Assembly: GCA_002304995.1 (NCBI GenBank)
Contig: DBPV01000019.1
Span: forward strand, 8,238-45,657
Length of the DNA stretch: 37,420 bases
Origin: Syntrophaceae bacterium UBA1411
GTDB lineage: Bacteria > Desulfobacterota > Syntrophia > Syntrophales > Smithellaceae
Reading direction: 5' to 3'
Made by a program: the position numbers and the translations under genes. The notes under the pieces were generated by a model. It searched no databases and had not been told where the DNA came from. It worked only from the letters and a program-made list of their open reading frames with translations. Shown piece by piece: positions 24,636 to 32,839 of the stretch. Every line of letters starts with the position of its first letter. Positions within the stretch are counted from its first letter, which is position 1.

Positions 24636-24686
24636 AAAACGGCCTGGTTTGAAAATCCGCGCAGACTGCGTCGGCCAGGCCGTTTT
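24636..24686. terminator. Bidirectional terminator between convergent genes
   Basis: AAAACGGCCTGG (24636-24647) pairs with its complement at 24675-24686. A T-run follows on the plus strand and the complementary A-run gives a short U-run on the minus strand. It separates the HisD-family gene from the convergent sigma-54 activator gene. Confidence 0.75.
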
Positions 24687-24694
24687 TGCGCGAG

Positions 24695-26071
24695 CTAGTC
24701 TTTGCGGTATTTCTGCAGCTTGCGCGTGATCGTGGAGTGGTTCATTTTTAAGACGGCGGCCGCCTTGCGCGCGCTGCCGTATTTGTTGATTGCGCTCCGA
24801 ATCAGCGCGATTTCCTTTTCCACCACATATTTTTTCAGCGGGATATCGGGATCGATCTCCGAATTCAGATCGCCCCGAATTTCGCGGGGCAGATCCTCCG
24901 GATCGATCTGCATCTTGTCCGTGACCACCGAGATCCTCTCAATCACATTGGCCACTTCCCGGACATTTCCGGGCCAGGCGTAAGCGAGCAGACAATCCAT
25001 CGTTTCCTTGGTGACGTACTTTTTCTTTTTGTACTTCTGGTTGAAATAATTGATGAAAAACGTCACCAGCATCGGTATGTCTTCTTTTCTCTCCCGCAGG
25101 GGCGGAACCACTACGGAAACCACATTCAGGCGATAGTACAAATCGGCCCGAAACTGGTTTTTGGCCACCATCTCCTTGAGGTCCATGTTCGTGGCGCACA
25201 CCACCCGCACGTTCACTTTTTTGGGCACGGTGCCGCCGACCCGGACGATTTTAAAATCCTGCAGCGCCCGCAGCAGTTTGGGCTGCAGCGAGAGGGGCAG
25301 GCACTCCACTTCGTCCAGAAAAATCGTCCCTTCGTCCGCCAGTTCAAAAAGGCCGATCTTGCCTTCCTTCTTCGCCCCCGTGAAGGCGCCGGCTTCGTAG
25401 CCGAACAACTCGCTCTCCAGCAGGGTTTCCGGAATGGCGCCGCAGTTGATCTTGACCAGCACGCCCCTGGCGTGGCGGGGCGACATTTTGTGCACCTCTT
25501 CCACCAGACGGTCCTTGCCGACGCCCGTTTCGCCGTAAAAGAGCACGGTGGCGTCCGTCTTGCTGACCCGCTCCACCAGATTGCAGACGTCGTACATCGC
25601 CTGGGACACCACCACAAAATCCTTGCCGAAGGAACTCGATTCCTGCAGGGTCTGGAGCTTTTCCTTGTAGGCCATCGCCATCTGCATTGAATGCTCCACC
25701 TGCTCATGCAGCTTGATGAGCTCGGTCATGTCCCGGTCGTTGGTGACGACCATGATGATATTGCCCAGATCGTCGAAGATGGGATTGCCCGTCACCAGTA
25801 TTTCTTTTCCCGACCGGAGCTTTTGACGGATGGTGGCGCGTTCTCCCGTCTCGATAACCTTCAGCGTGACGCTTTGATCGATGTAGCCTTCCGTGACGAG
25901 ATCGCGCATGTTGCGCCCGATCACTTCTTCGCGCTTGATTCCGGTCATCTTCTCGTAAGCCGAATTGACCATCAGGGTATTGGCCTGCCCGTCGGTGATA
26001 TAAATGCCGTCAAAGGACGATTCGATGATCGCCTCGATCTGTTGTTTACTGAGCAGGGGAGTCTTCGGCAT
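24695..26071 (-). CDS. PAS-domain sigma-54-dependent transcriptional activator
   Basis: A 458-residue enhancer-binding protein. An N-terminal PAS domain (about 11-115) is followed by a short coiled-coil linker (117-145). The AAA+ domain has Walker A GETGVGKD (180-187), the sigma-54 contact loop GAFTGA (228-233), Walker B FLDE (251-254) and the arginine-finger region FRADLYYRL. A Fis-type helix-turn-helix lies at about 433-455. It has no phosphoreceiver domain, so it probably senses a small molecule or redox state through PAS. Lying beside two sigma-54 promoters, it is the likely regulator of this locus. It has its own near-consensus sigma-70 promoter, so it should be made before induction. 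Confidence 0.95.
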   Translation of the reverse strand: MPKTPLLSKQQIEAIIESSFDGIYITDGQANTLMVNSAYEKMTGIKREEVIGRNMRDLVTEGYIDQSVTLKVIETGERATIRQKLRSGKEILVTGNPIFDDLGNIIMVVTNDRDMTELIKLHEQVEHSMQMAMAYKEKLQTLQESSSFGKDFVVVSQAMYDVCNLVERVSKTDATVLFYGETGVGKDRLVEEVHKMSPRHARGVLVKINCGAIPETLLESELFGYEAGAFTGAKKEGKIGLFELADEGTIFLDEVECLPLSLQPKLLRALQDFKIVRVGGTVPKKVNVRVVCATNMDLKEMVAKNQFRADLYYRLNVVSVVVPPLRERKEDIPMLVTFFINYFNQKYKKKKYVTKETMDCLLAYAWPGNVREVANVIERISVVTDKMQIDPEDLPREIRGDLNSEIDPDIPLKKYVVEKEIALIRSAINKYGSARKAAAVLKMNHSTITRKLQKYRKD

Positions 26072-26167
26072 GACTTAAAGCGCCTCGCTGGTCATCGGGA
26101 AATATCCGGAATTGTTTGGGCGAAAGCACCCGCCGGTCTTGAAAATCCTCAGGTCCATCTTGGATAA

Positions 26168-26196
26168 AATATAAGAAACAGAAGCTTTTCTGTCAA
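26168..26196 (-). promoter_or_regulatory. Near-consensus sigma-70 promoter of the sigma-54 activator gene
   Basis: TTGACA and TATATT are separated by exactly 17 bp on the minus strand, about 95 bp upstream of the activator start. This is the best sigma-70 match seen in the window and points to constitutive expression of the regulator. Confidence 0.7.
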
Positions 26197-26271
26197 GGTA
26201 ATCCTGCCCGGCAAATCCGGAGCGGGCGCTCCGGCAAAAACTTTCTGCGTTTCTGCTTTGCGGCTTTAAAC

Positions 26272-26348
26272 TGGTGCCCCTGGCGCGAGTCGAACGCGCG
26301 GCACACGGATTAGGAATCCGTTGCTCTATCCTGCTGAGCTACAGGGGC
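26272..26348 (-). tRNA. tRNA-Arg (anticodon CCU)
   Basis: A full cloverleaf is readable on the minus strand. The acceptor stem GCCCCTG pairs with CAGGGGC, followed by discriminator A and an encoded CCA. The D-arm contains GTAGCTCAGCAGGATAGAGC and the anticodon stem ACGGA/TCCGT holds loop TTCCTAA. The T-arm GCGCG-TTCGACT-CGCGC is intact. The anticodon CCU reads AGG arginine codons. Confidence 0.95.
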
Positions 26349-26374
26349 CCTGGGTCCTTAAGACAAGCGGCGGG

Positions 26375-26403
26375 GATGTAACATTCTTTGCGCGGGCTGT
26401 CAA
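26375..26403 (-). promoter_or_regulatory. Sigma-70 promoter of tRNA-Arg
   Basis: TTGACA and TACATC are 17 bp apart on the minus strand, with a predicted start about 20 nt before the tRNA 5' end. The -35 box overlaps the last codons of the formimidoyltransferase gene. Confidence 0.5.
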
Positions 26404-27320
26404 CCTCCCGCGCCTGGACCATCTGAAAACGCCTTTAAATGCGTTTCCAGCAGGCGTCCGGAATCGAAATGAACCAGCTTGAGCTTTTCCGGCTTTGTGC
26501 CGGCAAAGGCGCACTTCGGGGCCAGACCAATCAGCTCCGACTCCAGAATTTCTACGTCCCGCTCGGCCGCCAGCGCCTCCACCCGCTCGTAAACCGCCTT
26601 GACAGGCGTTTCCCGGCAATTGACCAGATTCATGGAAACCTGCGCCACGCGCCGGCTCTTCAAAATCACGCCGATGGCGCGCACGTGCGGAAATCCGCCC
26701 CCCTTTTCCCGGATCAGCGACGCGATTTTCTGCGCCAGACGCAAATCATCGCTTTTCAGATTGATGTTGTAGGCAACCAGCAGTTCGCGCGCGCCCACGG
26801 CCGTCGCGCCGGACCGCGCAATGAACTCCGGCCGGCCGACGTCAGGCAAATCTTCGGACCGGTTCATTTTTTCCGGCAGCGCTTCGTAGCCGCCGCGCCG
26901 GACGTGCGCCAACTCCCGCCGTTCGGACCGCAGCGCCGCATGCCCGTAAAAATAAACCGGTACGCCGAAGCGTTCGTAAAACCTGCGGCCGAACGCATGC
27001 GCCGCCGCCACCGCTTCCTCCATTTTCGTTTTTCCCAGCGGAACAAACGGCACCACGTCCACCGCTCCCAGACGCGGATGAACGCCGCTCTGCCGGCTCA
27101 TGTCGATCAGCTCGAGCGCCCTGGCCGACGCCGCCAGGGCCGCGTCCAGCACATCTTCCGGTTTTCCCAGAAAGGTAAAAACGCTCCGATTGTGGTCGGA
27201 ATCCCCGCTGTAATCGATGAAATGGATGCCGGGACTGCTTTTCAAAACTGCGGCAATGGCTGCGACGTTCTCCGGATTAACGCCTTCACTGAAATTCGGT
27301 ACGCACTCGAGAATATTCAT
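26400..27320 (-). CDS. ftcD: Glutamate formimidoyltransferase
   Basis: A 306-residue enzyme that transfers the formimino group of N-formimino-glutamate to tetrahydrofolate, or in some bacteria works in formyl/folate metabolism. The N-terminal ECVPNFSEG is the family signature. The putative catalytic His81 in HPRLGAVDVVPF and the folate-site region are present. It corresponds to the transferase half only; no cyclodeaminase domain is fused or adjacent. The ATG overlaps the stop of the metallophosphatase as ATGA and has AGGTGG upstream, so the pair is co-translated. Confidence 0.92.
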   Translation of the reverse strand: MNILECVPNFSEGVNPENVAAIAAVLKSSPGIHFIDYSGDSDHNRSVFTFLGKPEDVLDAALAASARALELIDMSRQSGVHPRLGAVDVVPFVPLGKTKMEEAVAAAHAFGRRFYERFGVPVYFYGHAALRSERRELAHVRRGGYEALPEKMNRSEDLPDVGRPEFIARSGATAVGARELLVAYNINLKSDDLRLAQKIASLIREKGGGFPHVRAIGVILKSRRVAQVSMNLVNCRETPVKAVYERVEALAAERDVEILESELIGLAPKCAFAGTKPEKLKLVHFDSGRLLETHLKAFSDGPGAGG

Positions 27321-27967
27321 GATTCCACCTGATAAAATATGACAGCCGGCAACTCCACCGCTGTCAGCCGGCCTCCGTAAACCGCCCCCGTATCGATGCC
27401 GATCTTGCCGGCGTCAACCAGCGGCTCGCCTCGGGGCGTGTGGCCGAAGACCACCCGCTTGCCGAAGTCGTAATCGGAATCGATGAAGTCCCGCCGGATC
27501 CACAGAAGGTCTTCAACGGACTGCTCGCCAAGCGCAATCCCCGGCCGCAGGCCGGCGTGCACGAAGATGAAATCCTGTGTTTCATAACAGGGCAAAAGCG
27601 ACTCCAAAAACCGCCGGTGGGCCGCAGGGATTTTTTCTTTTCTCTCGCGCGGAGAATCCGCAGGCGCAATGCCGTAAGCCGCCAGCGTCGCGGCGCCGCC
27701 GTTGGCCAGATAGAGGTCCTCCTCCACGCCGTCCAGATAATTTTGCAGCATCGCTTCGTGGTTGCCCCGCAGGCAGATCACGTTTCGGCTTTCTTCCCGC
27801 AGCGCCCGGAGATCATCGATGACCTGCGGGCCGCCCCGGGAGCGGTCGATATAATCGCCGATGAACACCAGCGTATCGCGCGCCAAATCGGCGGCGATCA
27901 TCCGCATCAGGCGCCGGAGCATTTCCACGCAGCCGTGAATGTCGCCGACGGCAAAAATTTTGTTCAT
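27317..27967 (-). CDS. Metallophosphatase, PrpA/ApaH-like
   Basis: A 216-residue calcineurin-like phosphoesterase. The metal-binding blocks are GDIHG (8-12), GDYIDRS (37-43) and RGNHE (67-71), with later HAGL and GHTP supplying the remaining histidines. Relatives are bacterial serine/threonine protein phosphatases and diadenosine tetraphosphatases, and sequence alone does not separate them. The start at MNKIFAVGDIHG is fixed by family alignment; its ribosome site is weak, so translation may depend on the upstream ftsY message 25 bp away. It overlaps ftcD by four bases. Confidence 0.88.
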   Translation of the reverse strand: MNKIFAVGDIHGCVEMLRRLMRMIAADLARDTLVFIGDYIDRSRGGPQVIDDLRALREESRNVICLRGNHEAMLQNYLDGVEEDLYLANGGAATLAAYGIAPADSPRERKEKIPAAHRRFLESLLPCYETQDFIFVHAGLRPGIALGEQSVEDLLWIRRDFIDSDYDFGKRVVFGHTPRGEPLVDAGKIGIDTGAVYGGRLTAVELPAVIFYQVES

Positions 27968-27992
27968 GGTCTTTTGCCCGCGGAAAAATCCG

Positions 27993-28904
27993 CTAATCCA
28001 GCAGGGCGGCCGTAAAATCCCTGCTGTCAAAAGTCCGCAAATCGTCCATTCCTTCGCCCACGCCGATAAACCGCACCGGCAATTCCAGTTCGCCCGCAAT
28101 CCGCACGACCACGCCGCCTTTGGATGTGCCGTCCAGCTTGGTCAAAACGATGCCCGTCGCGCCGATGTCCTCCTTGAACAACTTGGCCTGCATAACGGCG
28201 TTCTGACCGGTGGTGGCGTCCAGAACCAGCAGAATTTCGTGCGGCGCGTCCGGCATCTCCTTGCCGATCACCCGCTTGACCTTCTTGAGCTCCTCCATCA
28301 GGTTGGTCCGGGTGTGCAGGCGGCCCGCCGTATCGACGATGACCACGCCGTTAAAGCCTGCCTTGATCCTGCCGATCGCGTCAAAAACAACGGCGGCGGG
28401 ATCGGCGTTCATTTTCTGTTTGATCACAGGCGCGCCGACGCGGTTTCCCCAGACCTCCAGCTGCTCGATGGCCGCCGCGCGGAACGTGTCGCCCGCCACC
28501 AGCAGCACCTGATGGCCGCCCTGGCGCAGCATGTTGGCCATTTTGCCGATGGTCGTCGTCTTGCCGCTGCCGTTCACGCCGATGGCCATAATGACGAACG
28601 GCCGGCCCTGCGGAATCGTGAGAGGTTTTTCCATCCGCTTCAGGATGTCGATCATCCGCTCCTGGAGCACCTTTTTAATTTGAGACGCGTCGTCGAGCTC
28701 CTTGCGCTTCACCCGCTGCTTCACGTCTTCAATCAGGTCATAGGTGAACTGCGGGCCCATATCCGCCGAAATCATCAGTTCTTCCAGCTCGTCGTAGAGC
28801 GACTGGTCGAGAACCCTTTTGCCGAATATCAGATTGTCCAGATTTTTCGTCAGAACGTCGCGGGTCTTGGTCAGGCCCGCTTTTAATTTGTCAAATAAAC
28901 CCAC
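27993..28904 (-). CDS. ftsY: Signal recognition particle receptor FtsY
   Basis: A 303-residue SRP GTPase that docks ribosome-SRP complexes at the inner membrane. It has an N-terminal helical domain, then the G1 loop GVNGSGKTTT (109-118), the insertion-box region DTFRAAAIEQL, the G3 motif DTAGR and the G4 motif TKLDG. The long acidic A domain of E. coli FtsY is absent, as in many other bacteria. The start is a GTG (28902-28904) with AAAGGA 11 bases upstream. It follows smc after 187 bp; that gap has only a short GGCGGC/GCCGCC hairpin and no gene. Confidence 0.95.
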   Translation of the reverse strand: MGLFDKLKAGLTKTRDVLTKNLDNLIFGKRVLDQSLYDELEELMISADMGPQFTYDLIEDVKQRVKRKELDDASQIKKVLQERMIDILKRMEKPLTIPQGRPFVIMAIGVNGSGKTTTIGKMANMLRQGGHQVLLVAGDTFRAAAIEQLEVWGNRVGAPVIKQKMNADPAAVVFDAIGRIKAGFNGVVIVDTAGRLHTRTNLMEELKKVKRVIGKEMPDAPHEILLVLDATTGQNAVMQAKLFKEDIGATGIVLTKLDGTSKGGVVVRIAGELELPVRFIGVGEGMDDLRTFDSRDFTAALLD

Positions 28905-29091
28905 GTCGCTAAAAGTCCTTTCTCGTCAGGATTCAGTTGGGGGGAATGGCCCGGAATTTTTTTTCGGAAAACCACTCGACATACGGCGGCGTCAGCCGCC
29001 CGGAGATATTCATAGCGATTTTCGCCGCCAAAGTAAAGGATTGGATTGCCGGCCGCCGCCGAAAAGACGGATGATTTGCGGCCGGGCAGCG

Positions 29092-32000
29092 TCAGTTGAG
29101 TGTAACGGAGACCAGGGACGAGATGCCCTGTTTTTGCATTGTGACGCCGAAGAGGGTGTCGGCGACTTCCATCGTGCTTTTGTTGTGCGTGATCATGATG
29201 ACCTGGGACTTTTCGGCCACATCGCCAATCAGGCGGTTGAACAGATTGGTGTTGGCGTCGTCGAGGGCTGCATCGACTTCGTCCAGGATCAAAAACGGCG
29301 CCGGGCGGTAGGTGAGAATGGCGAAAATGAGCGCGATGGCCGCGAGCGACTTTTCGCCGCCGGAAAGCAGGCTGACGCTCTGCGCCTTCTTGCCGGGAAT
29401 CTGAATGTCGATGTCCACGCCGGTTTCCAGAAGATCGCTTTCATCGGTCAGCAGAAGCTCGCCGCGGCCGCCGGGGAAGATGTGGGCGAAAACTTCCTTG
29501 AAGCAGGCGTTGACGGCGGTAAACGTCTCGGAAAAACGGTCGCGGGAGATCTTGTTGATCCGGGTGATGGTCCTCTGCAGCGACGCCAGCGATTCGTTGA
29601 GATCAGCCAGCTGCGTCGTCAGAAACTGATTGCGCTGGTCAAGGTCTGCATACTCGTTGAGCGCCAGCAGATTCACCTCGCCGAAATTGTCGAGGGTCTG
29701 CTTGTCTTTTTCCAGCTGGCCGCTCAGTTCGGCGACCCGGGCGTCGTCGAGCGCTTCGAAATCAGCCATCAGGGCGGCAAGATCGACCTGGTGCTTCTCC
29801 AAAACGGCGTTTTTCAGATTTTCGATGTTGAGGAGAGCTTCGCGGCACTGCATTTCCAGCTCGTTGGCCTGCCGCTGCCGATCGTCGAGGCCTCTCTTCA
29901 CGTCGCGGATCTCATTTTCCTTTTCCCGCAGCCGGTCGTCTTCGCCGGAGCGTTTGTCCTTCAGATCGGCCAGAACGGTTTCACACGCCGCCAGTTCATC
30001 GTAGAGCGATCCCAGCGAGGCGCTTTCCGCTTCGATGGAGGCGGCAAGATCGGCGATCTGCGCTTCACAGGCCGCAATCTCCTGCCGCTTCTGCGCCGTG
30101 TCGCTGTCCGTGGCGCCCAGATCATGCTGCAGGCGGGCAACGGTCCGCAAATCTCCGTCTCTCTTTTCCGCGCCGGACGCCAGAAGAACTTTCTTTTCGG
30201 TGAGGCGTTTTTCCTGCGCGTCGATGGCCGAACGCGACTGCTGCCGGCGGCTGTTCAGGGCGGAAATGATTTCGTTGAGTTCTTTTTCCTCCGCTTCCTT
30301 CCGCTTGACGTCGGCCTGGTATTCTCCCAGTTTCCGGAGGGCCTGGGCTTCTTCCGACTTGATATTCTGGCGGTTGTACTCGAGAGCGGCGATCCGCTGC
30401 CTGAGCCGCCCCGTTTCGTCTTCGAAACGCTCCAGATCCTTTTTCCGTCCGTTGATCTCGATATCGAGGCGATGGGCGCGGTTTTTCAAGCCGGTCAATT
30501 CTTCATCCCAGCCCATGATGGCCGAAGCGAGTTTTCTCTTTTCCGACAGGTGTTTTTCCAGCAAGGCGGAAAGTTTTGCCACGTCGTTTTCCAGCTCGGC
30601 GATTTCCCGCTTGGTCGCAAGCAGGCTTTTCTCCACCGCCGATCCGCTGCCGCCGGTCAGCACGCCTTCCGGGCTGATCGTATCTCCCTCCGGCGTGACA
30701 AACGTCCCGCGGAAGCCGTTTTTCTTCCAGAGATTGAGGCCGGTTTCAATCGTCGGCGTCAGGAGAACGTCGCCCAGGAGGCCGTCGGCGATCCGCCTGA
30801 ACTCGTCTTGAACCGCCACTTTGCGCAAGAGGGGCTCCGCTTCCTGAAGATGCTCGGCGCTGTAAGTCTCGGCGCTTGATCCGCGCAGCTCGACCGGTAC
30901 GAAGCTGCCCCGCCCCAGGCGGTAATTTTTCAGATAGTCGATGGCGCGCAGACCTTCTTCCTGGTTCTTCACGACAACATACTGGAGCTTGTCGCCCAGC
31001 ACCGCTTCCACCGCCGATTCATACTCGCGCGGAACGTTGATGTGGTCGGCTACCACGCCGTAAAACGCATCCGACTGGTTCTGTTTTTCGATGACTTTCT
31101 TGACGCCGTCGTTGGACCACTTGAAAGCGGCCTGAAACTCCTGGAGGGATTGCAGGCGCGAGGTTTTGCCTCCCGTCTCTTCCCTGATCTGCAAAATCCT
31201 TTCTTCGACCGTCTGCTGATCCGACCTGGCCTTTTCCAGTTCATCGGCGGCCGCTTCCCGCTGATCGGCCAGGCGGACGCTCTCCTCTTCGTCCCGGGCC
31301 AGATCTGCACGCAGCGCCGCCAGTTTTTCCGAAAGCTCGGCCAGACGGCCTTTGTCCTGCTCCATCTCGCGAATTTCCCGTTCCTCGCGCTTTTTGAAAT
31401 CCTCCATGCTTTTGGTGAGGCCGGCGATGACATTGTTGAATTTGGCCAGTTCCTGCATCACGTCAATGTACCGGATCTTCTGTTCTTCCAGGCGGGCGTT
31501 GATTTCGCGGTCGTTTTCCAGGAGCCCCTGAACCTCGTATTGGCCTTCCTGAAGCTCTTCTTCCAGCGCGGCGAGCCGGTCGAGCGCCTCCGCCGCCTTT
31601 TGCTGCAGATTTTCAATCTCGACTGCGAGGCCGGACTTTTTTTGCTCCAGCGCGTCAATGTCTGCCTGATTCTTTTCTTTGCGCAATGCGGCTTCGGTCG
31701 TCCGGCGGCGCGAAAACTCGATATTCTTTTCCTTGATGTTGATGGCGTTTTTGATTTCGTAAAGACGGGTCTGGCAGCGGTTGATCTCCTCGTCGTTTTC
31801 CAGGAGCCCGGCCTTCATTTCTGAAAGCGCGGACTCTTTGGCTTCGAGCTGGGTGCGGATGGCCTCGATCTGGGCTAAAATCGCGTCGCGCGACGTCTGG
31901 AGCGCTTCGTTCTTCTGCGTCAGTTTGGCGTATCCCTGCTGCGACAGGGTCAGTTCCGCTTCCCTGATACGCTGCTTCACGGCTTTGTACTGCTCGGCTT

Positions 32001-32640
32001 TCTTCGCCTGTCTCGTCACGGCGGAAAGCTGGGATTTGACTTCCTTGTGAATGTCGTTGAGCCGGACGATGTTCTGCTTGGTCGCCTCCATTTTGCGGAC
32101 GGCGGCTTCCTTGCGGCTCTTGTATTTGGACACGCCGGCCGCGTCCTCGATAAACAGGCGGCGGTCCTCCGGTTTGGCTTCCACCAGGGTGGCCACCGAT
32201 CCCTGCTCAACGAGCGAGTAGGTCCGGGCGCCGACGCCCGTGCCCATGAAGAATTCCTTGACGTCCAAAAGCCGGCAGGGCGTGCGGTTGATGCAATATT
32301 CGTTTTCGCCTTCGAGAACGGCGCGGCGTGAAATGGAGACTTCCGCCAGTTCTCCGTAAAGCCCCGGAAAGCTGGATGCGCCGCGTTCCAGCGTCATGAC
32401 CACTTCCGCCATGCTGACAGGCGCCGCGTCTTCACTGCCGTTGAAGATCACGTCGTCCATCTTCTTGCCGCGCAGCGCCTTGACGCGCTGTTCACCCATC
32501 ACCCAGCGGATGGCGTCGACCACGTTGGACTTGCCGCAGCCGTTGGGGCCGACGACCGCATTGATGCCCCGGGAAAAATCAATCACGACCTTGTCGCGGA
32601 AAGATTTAAAACCTGATATTTCCAAGCGCTTAAGTTTCAT
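29092..32640 (-). CDS. smc: Chromosome segregation ATPase SMC
   Basis: A 1182-residue condensin subunit that organises and segregates the chromosome. The N-terminal head has Walker A GPNGCGKS (31-38), followed by a long coiled coil. The hinge lies around 515-640 (VADHINVPREYESAVEAVLG), then a second coiled coil. The C-terminal head has the ABC signature LLSGGEKSLAA and Walker B LILDEVDAALDD. Length and order are typical. The ribosome site is weak. ftsY downstream is a common neighbour in bacteria. No scpA or scpB is in the window. Long open frames on the opposite strand are codon-bias shadows. Confidence 0.97.
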   Translation of the reverse strand: MKLKRLEISGFKSFRDKVVIDFSRGINAVVGPNGCGKSNVVDAIRWVMGEQRVKALRGKKMDDVIFNGSEDAAPVSMAEVVMTLERGASSFPGLYGELAEVSISRRAVLEGENEYCINRTPCRLLDVKEFFMGTGVGARTYSLVEQGSVATLVEAKPEDRRLFIEDAAGVSKYKSRKEAAVRKMEATKQNIVRLNDIHKEVKSQLSAVTRQAKKAEQYKAVKQRIREAELTLSQQGYAKLTQKNEALQTSRDAILAQIEAIRTQLEAKESALSEMKAGLLENDEEINRCQTRLYEIKNAINIKEKNIEFSRRRTTEAALRKEKNQADIDALEQKKSGLAVEIENLQQKAAEALDRLAALEEELQEGQYEVQGLLENDREINARLEEQKIRYIDVMQELAKFNNVIAGLTKSMEDFKKREEREIREMEQDKGRLAELSEKLAALRADLARDEEESVRLADQREAAADELEKARSDQQTVEERILQIREETGGKTSRLQSLQEFQAAFKWSNDGVKKVIEKQNQSDAFYGVVADHINVPREYESAVEAVLGDKLQYVVVKNQEEGLRAIDYLKNYRLGRGSFVPVELRGSSAETYSAEHLQEAEPLLRKVAVQDEFRRIADGLLGDVLLTPTIETGLNLWKKNGFRGTFVTPEGDTISPEGVLTGGSGSAVEKSLLATKREIAELENDVAKLSALLEKHLSEKRKLASAIMGWDEELTGLKNRAHRLDIEINGRKKDLERFEDETGRLRQRIAALEYNRQNIKSEEAQALRKLGEYQADVKRKEAEEKELNEIISALNSRRQQSRSAIDAQEKRLTEKKVLLASGAEKRDGDLRTVARLQHDLGATDSDTAQKRQEIAACEAQIADLAASIEAESASLGSLYDELAACETVLADLKDKRSGEDDRLREKENEIRDVKRGLDDRQRQANELEMQCREALLNIENLKNAVLEKHQVDLAALMADFEALDDARVAELSGQLEKDKQTLDNFGEVNLLALNEYADLDQRNQFLTTQLADLNESLASLQRTITRINKISRDRFSETFTAVNACFKEVFAHIFPGGRGELLLTDESDLLETGVDIDIQIPGKKAQSVSLLSGGEKSLAAIALIFAILTYRPAPFLILDEVDAALDDANTNLFNRLIGDVAEKSQVIMITHNKSTMEVADTLFGVTMQKQGISSLVSVTLN

Positions 32641-32712
32641 AACGTCTCATAAACCGGATTGTCTTAAATTCGGCCAAAGCCTAACAAAAGTAAAATCCTT
32701 TGTAAAGGGGAA

Positions 32713-32758
32713 ATACAACAAAATGTAGTCTGTAAAAAATCATACCACAACATGTAGT
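32713..32758. repeat. Tandem 17-nt direct repeats upstream of smc
   Basis: On the minus strand ACTACATGTTGTGGTAT and ACTACATTTTGTTGTAT match at 15 of 17 positions, with a 29-bp period. They lie 75-120 bp upstream of the smc start in a 199-bp gap that also contains AT-rich promoter-like hexamers (TTGTGG, 17 bp, TACATT). They look like paired operator sites for an unknown regulator. Confidence 0.4.
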
Positions 32759-32839
32759 GCTTCAGGGGCACAGGGCGGGAAAGTAAAATTCCGGCGCGGC
32801 AGGCACAAATCCGGAATAAAAAGGGGCGCGGCAGAGACT

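Noticed and set aside
26272..26348. tRNA-Arg as an integration site for the adjacent catabolic locus
   Set aside because: The locus lies on the tRNA 3' side, but no integrase, transposase or direct repeat of the tRNA end was found near 6300 or elsewhere in the window.
28819..30879. 686-codon open frame on the plus strand
   Set aside because: It is antisense to smc, whose coding is unambiguous; long opposite-strand frames are common with this GC-rich codon bias and no family motif is seen.
32713..32758. NrdR boxes upstream of smc
   Set aside because: The repeats lack the NrdR box consensus, the 29-bp period differs from the usual 31-32 bp, and no ribonucleotide reductase gene is near.
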